This document shows, piece after piece, positions 26,667 to 33,737 of a stretch of DNA of 33,737 nt. Positions within the stretch are counted from its first letter, which is position 1. Every line of letters begins with the position of its first letter. Under the pieces are notes generated by a model, which did not search any database, was not told the origin of the DNA, and saw only the letters and a list, made by a program, of their open reading frames with translations. The position numbers and the translations under genes were made by a program. The stretch comes from Spirochaetales bacterium (lineage in GTDB: Bacteria; Spirochaetota; Spirochaetia; SZUA-6; DRHE01), in assembly GCA_016935715.1 (NCBI GenBank), contig JAFGQJ010000112.1:1-33737 (forward strand), written 5' to 3'.

Positions 26667-28769
26667 GTGAAGGAACTTCTTCGTCTTCCCGTTACCTGCA
26701 ACAAGGACTGCGGGGGAGGCTGCCCCCTGATCGCCGAGATCAGGGACGGCCGTCTGCTCCGTCTTCTGGACAATCCCCTCAAACCCCCTGCCATGAGGGG
26801 CTGTGTCCGGGGCTATCAGATGGCTCGCACGGTGTACCATCCCCGGCGTCTGCGGGCACCCCTGCTGCGAAGCGGCCCCCGGGGCTCGGGGCGGTACCGC
26901 GAGGTCGGCTGGAAGGAGGCCCTGCGGGTGGTCGCCGAAAGGCTGGAGCGGATCCGCGCCGCCGGGGATCCGCAGGCGGTCATGCGGCTAGGGGGTTCGG
27001 GCTCCCCTCGGGGCGCTCTGCACAACACCGACCTGCTCACAAAGCGCTTTTTATCCCTATTCGGGGGCTTCACCGATCTCAGCGGGAGCTACAGCGCGGG
27101 AGCCGAGCTGTTCGTCAATCCCTATCTTTTCGGTCCGGCCCATGCCGGGAGCGCGGGAATAGACGCCGCCACCCTGCGCCATTCCCGGCTGATCCTGCTC
27201 TGGGGCGCGAATCCAGCCGATACCCGTTTCGGCGCCGAACTGTGCACCCGCATCCGCGAGCAGCGCAGGCGGGGTACTCCGGTCATCACGATCGATCCGC
27301 GCTGTTCGCGCACGGCAAGGAGCCTGTCCGACCAGTGGATAGCGGTGCGGCCGGGAAGCGACACGGCCCTGATGGCGGCGATTCTCTACGTGTTGCTGGA
27401 GGAGGAGCTGGTCGATCGGGTGTTCGTTCGCGAGCACAGCCTCGGCTTCGAAGCGCTGGAACGCTACGTCCTGGGCAGGGACGACGGGGAAGCCAAGACA
27501 CCGTCCTGGGCCGGGGAGATCTGCGGCACGGGCCGGGATGTCATCCTGCGGCTGGCCCGGTTGTACGGAAAAAGCCGACCCGCCGCCCTGATTCCGGGGC
27601 TGTCCATCCAGAGAACCATCGGCGGGGAGGAAGCCATTCGCATGGCCGTGGCTCTGCAGACCGCTACCGGCAACGTGGGCGTCCCGGGCGGATCCTCCGG
27701 TTCCAGCGCCTGGGGAAGGCTCCCCGATCCCCGCTGCGGGCGAATGACCGTGCCTCCGGGGGGGCCGCGCCCGGAGGTACCCGAGTACCGCTGGGCCGAC
27801 GCGATCCTGGAAGGGCGATCAGGCGGCTATCCCGGCGATATCCGGGCCCTCTACAATGTCGGGGGCAACTACTTGGCGACGGGAAGCGACGTGCGGAAGA
27901 ACATACGAGCCTTTGCAAAGGTGGATTTCTCAGTCTGTCACGACTGCTTCCTGACGCCTACGGCTGCACATTGCGACGTGGTGCTGCCGGTTACCACCTT
28001 TCTGGAACGGGAGGATATCGTTTTTCCCGAGAGCAACCACCTGTTGTACTCCCACAAGGCGATCGAGCCGGTGGGGCAGTCCAGGAACGATTACGATATC
28101 TTCTGCGGGCTGGCCGATCTGCTCGGCTTCGGCCGGGAGTATTCCCTGGGCAGGAGCGCCGGCGAATGGTTAGAGTGCTTCCTGGAAGAATCGGAGATCC
28201 CGGATGCGGATGAGTTCCGCCGCACCGGCATCTATTCGGGTCCCGAGCAGGAGCGCTGCGGCCTGTCCGAGTTCGCCGCCGATCCGGAGGGTTTCCCGCT
28301 GTCCACCCCGTCGGGGAAGATCGAGATCGCCTCCGCCGGATACGCCCGCCTCGGCTTTCCCGCCTTTCCCACCTGGAGGGGCTTCCGGACCGGGGAGGAA
28401 TATCCGCTTTATCTGATCACCCCCCATGCTCGCTACCGGACCAACTCCCAGCACGCCAATGATCCCTGGTTCGTGGAGCGGGAAACGCAGCTTCTGTGGA
28501 TGCATCCCCGGGATGCCGCGGCCCGGGGCATCCCGGAAGGAAGCCGGGTGGAGGCGGCCAGTCCACAGGGGAAGCTGCGGGTCACGGTCCGGGTCACCGA
28601 GGAAATCATGCCCGGCGTGGTGTGCCTCCTGGCCGGAATGTGGCCGGAGATAGGCGGGGACGGCGTGGACACGGCGGGCTCGGCGAATATCCTCACCTCC
28701 ACGCTGCCCACCCAGCCCAGCCAGAGCTCCCGCACCCACTCGGTGGCCGTGGATGTGAGGCCCGCCTGA
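26667..28769 (+). CDS. Molybdopterin-dependent oxidoreductase, DMSO-reductase superfamily
   Basis: 700 aa; [4Fe-4S] motif CNKDCGGGC...GC, LILLWGANPADT, VITIDPRCSRTA, molybdopterin-binding C-terminal domain (HARYRTNSQHAN...); GTG start. Confidence 0.9.
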   Translation: MKELLRLPVTCNKDCGGGCPLIAEIRDGRLLRLLDNPLKPPAMRGCVRGYQMARTVYHPRRLRAPLLRSGPRGSGRYREVGWKEALRVVAERLERIRAAGDPQAVMRLGGSGSPRGALHNTDLLTKRFLSLFGGFTDLSGSYSAGAELFVNPYLFGPAHAGSAGIDAATLRHSRLILLWGANPADTRFGAELCTRIREQRRRGTPVITIDPRCSRTARSLSDQWIAVRPGSDTALMAAILYVLLEEELVDRVFVREHSLGFEALERYVLGRDDGEAKTPSWAGEICGTGRDVILRLARLYGKSRPAALIPGLSIQRTIGGEEAIRMAVALQTATGNVGVPGGSSGSSAWGRLPDPRCGRMTVPPGGPRPEVPEYRWADAILEGRSGGYPGDIRALYNVGGNYLATGSDVRKNIRAFAKVDFSVCHDCFLTPTAAHCDVVLPVTTFLEREDIVFPESNHLLYSHKAIEPVGQSRNDYDIFCGLADLLGFGREYSLGRSAGEWLECFLEESEIPDADEFRRTGIYSGPEQERCGLSEFAADPEGFPLSTPSGKIEIASAGYARLGFPAFPTWRGFRTGEEYPLYLITPHARYRTNSQHANDPWFVERETQLLWMHPRDAAARGIPEGSRVEAASPQGKLRVTVRVTEEIMPGVVCLLAGMWPEIGGDGVDTAGSANILTSTLPTQPSQSSRTHSVAVDVRPA

Positions 28770-28836
28770 TTCAGGCCGGGTATGATCGGCGGAGCGTCAA
28801 TGCAGAATGCATAGTAAAATTACTAGGAGGAACGAT

Positions 28837-29862
28837 ATGATTTCCAAAGAACAGATGCGTGAAAAGATCGCCTCGGAATCCGGCGCGGTGATCGACGTCC
28901 ACACCCACGTGGGCATCAGCCCGGGAGGGTACATCAGCCAGGGATATCCCTACTGCCTCAGCCTGGAAGACCTGGCGATCCGGATGAACATCCTCGGGAT
29001 TTCCTACTCGGTGGTTTTTCCCTTGGGGTCTTTCTACTATGCCCTGTCCCGGTCCAAGGAGAAGAAGGTCCGGATCAGCGGGCGGATCAGCCGTTTCCCG
29101 TACGAGCTGGCGAATCAGAACCTTCTCAACGAGATTTTCGAGATATTCCCCGGGTATTCGCAGCTCTTTCTTCCCTTCGCCATGTTCGATCCCTCCAGAA
29201 AACAGGCGGCCCAGGTGAAGCTGCTCCGGACCCTAGCCGATCGCTATCCCCTGTACGGATTGAAGACGGTGACCAGCTATTCCCAGGCGAACATCACGGA
29301 CCTTCTCTCGCCGCGGGGCCGCTGCATCCTGGAGTTTGCCCGGGATCTGGATATCCCCGTCACGATCCACACTTCGGTGGCCCCGGGAGATCCCTGGGCG
29401 AATGTTTTCTCCATCCTCGATGTGGTTTCCGACAATCCGGAGGTGCGCTTTTGCCTGGCTCATACCTGCCGCTTCAGCAAGACGGCCCTCGACACCGCCG
29501 ATCGCCTGGACAACTGCTTCGTGGACCTGTCCGCCTTTCACATCCACTGCCAGCTGGCCGTCCAGGACAGTCCGTCGATCGCGGGCAGGGATGAACGGTT
29601 CGACGCCGACTACCACAGGCCCCTGGAGGCGCTGAAACAGCTGGCCGAAGCCTATCCGCAAACCCTCTGCTGGGGTACCGATACGCCCGCCTACTACTAC
29701 ATCAATCGCTGGGTGGATGACCAAGGGAGGATGCACCGGTCGGATTTGAAGTGTGACTGGGACGTGGAAGCGCTGGCCCTGAGGAAGCTGGACGATCAGA
29801 CCCGCCGGCGCCTGGCCTACGACAATCCGCTGCGTCTGCTGTTTGCGGGCAAAGTTGTCTGA
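28837..29862 (+). CDS. Amidohydrolase family protein (amidohydrolase_2-like TIM barrel)
   Basis: VIDVHTHVGISPGG, IPVTIHTSV, FCLAHTCR, LCWGTDTPAYYY; ATG 28837 preceded by AGGAGGAACGAT. Confidence 0.78.
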   Translation: MISKEQMREKIASESGAVIDVHTHVGISPGGYISQGYPYCLSLEDLAIRMNILGISYSVVFPLGSFYYALSRSKEKKVRISGRISRFPYELANQNLLNEIFEIFPGYSQLFLPFAMFDPSRKQAAQVKLLRTLADRYPLYGLKTVTSYSQANITDLLSPRGRCILEFARDLDIPVTIHTSVAPGDPWANVFSILDVVSDNPEVRFCLAHTCRFSKTALDTADRLDNCFVDLSAFHIHCQLAVQDSPSIAGRDERFDADYHRPLEALKQLAEAYPQTLCWGTDTPAYYYINRWVDDQGRMHRSDLKCDWDVEALALRKLDDQTRRRLAYDNPLRLLFAGKVV

Positions 29863-29863
29863 G

Positions 29864-31045
29864 ATGGCCAAAGCCGAATTGAGCTCCAGGGAACGGATGC
29901 TGGGAGCGATCGAGTCGCGGGAGATCGACTATATCCCCTGCTCCTTCATGCTGTTCTGGAACGTCTCGCAGAGCTGTTCCTCCCAGGAGGAAAGCGTCGA
30001 AAAACAGCTGCAGCTGGGGCTCGATCCCTACCTCACCACGGGGCCGAAGCGCTGCCTTCATCCCGACGTCGAGTACCGGGAATGGGCGGAAACCCGGGAG
30101 GGGATCAAATATTTCTGCAGGAGCTTCGATACGCCCCGGGGGCCTCTCACCGGTGCAGTGCGCCAGATCGACGGCTGGCCCTCGGGGGGGGGCCTGCCCC
30201 TGTTCCACGACTTCATCGTTCCCCGCATCGCCGAGCCCCTTGTCAAGCCCGAACGGGACCTGGAGAAGCTGCCCTACCTGTTCGGGCCGTTCAGCGACGC
30301 GGCCGTAGCGGAATTCCGGGAGAAAGCCGGGAAGACCAGGGCGTTCGCGGAGAAGCACGGCCTGCTGCTGACCGGGGGATTCGGCTACGACGGCTATGAA
30401 GGGCTGGTCGGGGCCGAGGCCATGTCCTGGATTACCGGCTTCACAGAGACGATGATCCTGTCGGTGACCCGCCCTGAGCTCATCCGGGAATACGCGAACA
30501 TCATCCACGAGTGGAATCTGCGCCAGATCGAGCTGATCCTGGATATCGCGAATCCGGACCTGCTCATACGCAGGGCCTGGTATGAAACCACCGAATTCTG
30601 GACCCCGACAGCCTTCAGACAGATCATCGCCCCGACCATCCGCCGGGAAGTCGAGCTGGTGCATCAGGCGGGCAAGAAATACGGCTACCTAATCACAAGT
30701 GCATTCCTGCCAATTCTGGAGGACATCCTGGAGGCCGGCATCGACGTACTGATCGGACTGGACCCGAAGGAGGGAAAGGGGACGGACATCGCCGTGGTCA
30801 AGGAGCGTTTCCGTGCTCGAAACAAGGCCATTTGGGGAGGTGCCAGCGGGTCGGTGACCGTCGAGATGGGAACGGAGAGGGAAAACGAACAGGCGGTCAT
30901 GGAGACCCTCACTGTTCTCGGTAAGGGTGGGGGATTCATCCTCTCACCGGTGGACAATGTGCGGGAGGACAACGAAAGAACCTGGCGGAATACGTACACC
31001 TATATCGACACCTGGAAACGCTACAGGACCATCTATGGCCACTGA
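29864..31045 (+). CDS. Uroporphyrinogen decarboxylase (URO-D)/methyltransferase family protein
   Basis: SSRERMLGAIESREIDYIPCSFMLFW..., EILEAGIDVLIGLDP-type C-terminal half; ATG immediately after upstream stop. Confidence 0.78.
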   Translation: MAKAELSSRERMLGAIESREIDYIPCSFMLFWNVSQSCSSQEESVEKQLQLGLDPYLTTGPKRCLHPDVEYREWAETREGIKYFCRSFDTPRGPLTGAVRQIDGWPSGGGLPLFHDFIVPRIAEPLVKPERDLEKLPYLFGPFSDAAVAEFREKAGKTRAFAEKHGLLLTGGFGYDGYEGLVGAEAMSWITGFTETMILSVTRPELIREYANIIHEWNLRQIELILDIANPDLLIRRAWYETTEFWTPTAFRQIIAPTIRREVELVHQAGKKYGYLITSAFLPILEDILEAGIDVLIGLDPKEGKGTDIAVVKERFRARNKAIWGGASGSVTVEMGTERENEQAVMETLTVLGKGGGFILSPVDNVREDNERTWRNTYTYIDTWKRYRTIYGH

Positions 31046-31083
31046 TCCCATTAGCGGTGTATGATGCCGGGAGCGCTCGGATC

Positions 31084-32062
31084 ATGAGGGAACTACTGTC
31101 CACAGCGATTACTCCCGATTGGGAAGGTTTGATCTCCTGCATCCGGTGTGACAAGACCCCCGCACGCACGCATCACATCGAGCTCCTCCTCGACGAGGAG
31201 GTCCAGGATGCCGTCTGTGCCAGCTTCACCCTTCTCGAAGGCCTGGATCAAGAGGATCCGTACTTTTCGGAGAAAAGGCAGATCCGGCTGCAGCGTTTCC
31301 TCGGTTATGATTACGTCACAGTCTGTCCGGAGAATTCGGAAAGCTTTCTTCATCACTACGACAGCACCGAAGATACGGCAAATCTCAAGCGCTCGGAAGG
31401 GCGGGTGTTCATCGACGAGCATCGCGACCCCATCACCGATTGGGACGAATTCGACTCGTACCCCTGGCCCGATCCCCGCGATTTCACCACCCGCTCACTC
31501 GAGTACTACCAGGAAAACCTTCCCGACGACATGTGCATCATCGGCGGACTGGTCGGTTCCTACGCGGAGAACATCACCTGGCTGATAGGCTACGAGAGGT
31601 TGTGCTACGCCCTCTACGATCAGAGGGATCTGGTGCAGGCCATAGCCGACAAGCTCACGGAGATCTTTCGTGCCACTGTGCAGATGATCCTGCGCTTCGA
31701 TCGCGTCAAGGCAATTTGGGGAAGCGACGATATGGGCTTCCGAACCGGCACGTTCATCAGCCCGGAGGATCTGAGGACTTTCGTTTTGCCGGGCCACAAG
31801 GCTCTGGCCGAAATGGCGCACGATGGGGGCCATCCATATTTCCTCCATTCCTGCGGACGGATTGACCGCGTGACGGAAGATCTCATTGAAGGTGTCGGCA
31901 TCGACGCCAAGCACTCCTTCGAGGATACCATCGAAAGCGTCGTCGAGTTCACGAAGAAATACGGGCGGCGGATACTGCCTGGGCACGGGCAACTCGGTGG
32001 CCAACTACATTCCTCTGGCGGGCTATCTCACGATGCTCGATGAGGGGCGGAAATCCCGGTGA
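31084..32062 (+). pseudogene. Uroporphyrinogen decarboxylase-like gene with internal deletion and frameshift near the 3' end
   Basis: Frame 1 encodes a UroD-like protein up to ...FTKKYGRR (31971); a different frame then encodes the expected family C-terminus GGGYCLGTGNSVANYIPLAGYLTMLDEGRKSR* ending at 32062. Intervening ~30 residues absent. Start may alternatively be GTG 31057. Confidence 0.72.
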
Positions 32063-32883
32063 ATAGCAGCGATCACGGCAAAGATGACCCGGCGCGGCGG
32101 CAGCACGCGAGCGAATCACCGGGGGAGATCCTTTTCCTGCGCGTTCCGCCCGCGGGACTGGTCAAGCCCGTGGGGAGTGTCGGGCGACCCGTGCCGGCCC
32201 GCCTGCGGGCCGTGTTCGACCGCGACGGTTTCCGCGGCCGGGCGGGGCAGCGCAGCGTCACCTGTTTCTGGATCGGGATGGGCAGGCGCGTACGAGTGCC
32301 GGGCCGGAGGCTGCTGGAGCGGATTCGCTGCGGGGAGATTACTGAAATTATCGACATCGGCTGCGCCGGCGCCCTGGATCCGGCCCTGCGCAGGGGCGAC
32401 ATGGTCCTGAGCAGCGACGACATCGTCTTCGACGGCGGCTTGCCCGTGGTTGTTAGCCGCCGCCCGGAGCTGAGTTCCATTCTGGCCGAGGTGGCCGCGG
32501 GCCGGGGAGCCGCCTTCCGCAGAGCTCCGATCCTGACCCACGAACGTTTCGTCGCGAGACGGGAGCAACGCATCGAGCTGTTCGAACGTACCGGCTGCGT
32601 GGCTGTGCAGATGGAACACGCCTGGTTCGTCCGGCTCCTGCAGCAGCTGTTGGCAGCCGACAGGTTCGAAAAGATCCGGATCACCCACCTGGTGCTGATT
32701 ACCGACGCGGTTCCCCGCGGAGCAGGCCGGAGGGAAACAATGCTTTCAACCTGGGATGCCCTGACAGGCTACACTTTTCCGGGAGGAAGATGCGGGATCG
32801 CCTCCCTGCGTCGGGAGGTACTGAGCCGCTGGCCGGGTGCTACAGAGCCGCCCGGCGCCGTCCCTCCCCACCGATCTGGGTGA
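32059..32883 (+). CDS. Nucleoside phosphorylase/nucleosidase superfamily-like protein
   Basis: EIIDIGCAGALDPALRRGDMVLSSDDIVFDGG and CVAVQMEHAWFVRLL resemble PNP/MTAN glycine-rich and (E)ME motifs; GTG start overlapping ancestral stop of the preceding gene. Confidence 0.6.
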   Translation: MNSSDHGKDDPARRQHASESPGEILFLRVPPAGLVKPVGSVGRPVPARLRAVFDRDGFRGRAGQRSVTCFWIGMGRRVRVPGRRLLERIRCGEITEIIDIGCAGALDPALRRGDMVLSSDDIVFDGGLPVVVSRRPELSSILAEVAAGRGAAFRRAPILTHERFVARREQRIELFERTGCVAVQMEHAWFVRLLQQLLAADRFEKIRITHLVLITDAVPRGAGRRETMLSTWDALTGYTFPGGRCGIASLRREVLSRWPGATEPPGAVPPHRSG

Positions 32884-33691
32884 GCTCCCTGTACCCGATT
32901 CCCTTGAGTATCCGGGCCGCCTCGACGTAGTACCCGTCAAGCTGCTCAGGCCGGTGGGCGTCGGAGTTGATCATAACGGGTATGTTCCGTTTGAGGCACT
33001 CGGCCAGGATCCACTCAGATGGATAGAGGGCCCCGCTGGTGTTGCGCACGATGCCGCCGGTGTTGACCTCCAGGATGCAGGGGGATGCGGCCACCGCGTC
33101 CAGGGCACGGCTTACCGCGGCACGGTACCAGGATGCCTCCTCGGAGAAGTACTTCCCGTCCCGGTTGTTCTTCTTGATAAGATCGAAGTGCCCGATGATG
33201 TCCGGGGCCGCTGTAGCGACCATGGCGGTCATCCGGCTGTAGTACTCCTCTACGGCTCTGCGGATATCACCTCGGAAGGTTTCAGCCAGGCCCCTTTCCG
33301 TCTCTTCGGGAGGACCATCGACCGTCCAGAGCTCGCCGCCGTTCAGGCGCCCGACGAAGTGCACCGATCCAATCGTGAAATCCAGGTTCAGGGCCCGGAT
33401 ATGCGCCGCCGCGGGTGTGATGATCTCTGGGATGTAGTCCACCTCCAGGCCTACGAGCAGTTCGATCCTGTCCCGGTACGTGTTTTTGAGCCGTCGAGCC
33501 GTGTCGAGGTACTCCGGCAGAAGCGGGGAGGGGATCGTCCAATCGCAGTCGAACGGCACCGGAGCGTGCCCGCTGAAGCCCAGAGTGTGCAGGCCTTTCT
33601 GAAGGGCCGCCCGTACGTAATCTCCCAGCTCGCCGTGGCCGTCGTCGAGGCGGGAGTGGCAGTGGTAGTTGGCCAGGATGCTTTGCTTCAT
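32840..33691 (-). CDS. Histidinol-phosphatase (PHP family)
   Basis: 283 aa; YHCHSRLDDGHGELGDYVRAALQKGLHTLGFSGHAP, LVGLEVDYIPE, FTIGSVHFV, GHFDLIKK, NSDAH. Confidence 0.88.
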   Translation of the reverse strand: MKQSILANYHCHSRLDDGHGELGDYVRAALQKGLHTLGFSGHAPVPFDCDWTIPSPLLPEYLDTARRLKNTYRDRIELLVGLEVDYIPEIITPAAAHIRALNLDFTIGSVHFVGRLNGGELWTVDGPPEETERGLAETFRGDIRRAVEEYYSRMTAMVATAAPDIIGHFDLIKKNNRDGKYFSEEASWYRAAVSRALDAVAASPCILEVNTGGIVRNTSGALYPSEWILAECLKRNIPVMINSDAHRPEQLDGYYVEAARILKGIGYRELTQIGGEGRRRAAL

Positions 33692-33737
33692 GGGTGGATT
33701 CTACCGGAGCGATCGAGGAATGAACAGACGCCGCGGA

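Noticed and set aside
26055-26840. 261-aa minus-strand ORF
   Set aside because: Spans the junction of two real plus-strand genes; no motif support
31960-32043. Programmed ribosomal frameshift in the second UroD-like gene
   Set aside because: A frameshift alone would not explain the ~30 missing residues, and there is no slippery heptamer; deletion fits better
1-33737. Search by eye for CRISPR arrays, tRNA genes, transposases and phage genes
   Set aside because: No regularly spaced repeats, cloverleaf-like segments or mobile-element proteins recognised; the region looks like ordinary chromosome with accessory metabolism
33720-33737. Possible start (ATGAACAGACGCCGCGGA) of a further plus-strand gene at the window edge
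   Set aside because: Only six codons visible; cannot be supported

Overview
The window is GC-rich bacterial chromosome, possibly from a spirochaete-like lineage; that guess rests on gene content only. It has three parts. (1) Positions 61-11366, + strand: a V/A-type ATPase operon (G/H-like coiled coil, C, I, K, F, E, A, B, D) continuing without an obvious break into a UspA-family protein, a PTS EIIA (fructose/PtsN-type) domain protein and a gamma-glutamyltransferase. (2) Positions 11456-23861: two carbohydrate-type ABC importers without ATPases, a NagA-like deacetylase, a ROK regulator, a DegT-type aminotransferase and a Zn-dependent dehydrogenase. (3) Positions ~24130-32883, + strand: a compact accessory operon with a second NagA-like protein, a neutral-ceramidase-like protein, a stand-alone DMSO-reductase-family molybdoenzyme, an amidohydrolase, two UroD-like proteins and a nucleosidase-like protein. 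It faces a convergent PHP-family phosphatase. Main observations: a microhomology deletion plus frameshift in the second UroD-like gene, with the ancestral reading frame still recoverable; two NagA-like enzymes that have both lost the canonical phosphate-binding motif; a tandem duplicated permease gene; hairpins at the same intercistronic position in both ABC operons; and shared ATTAG/CTAAT clusters in the two divergent promoter regions. No rRNA, tRNA, CRISPR array or mobile element was recognised. No database search was run; all family calls are by motif recognition.
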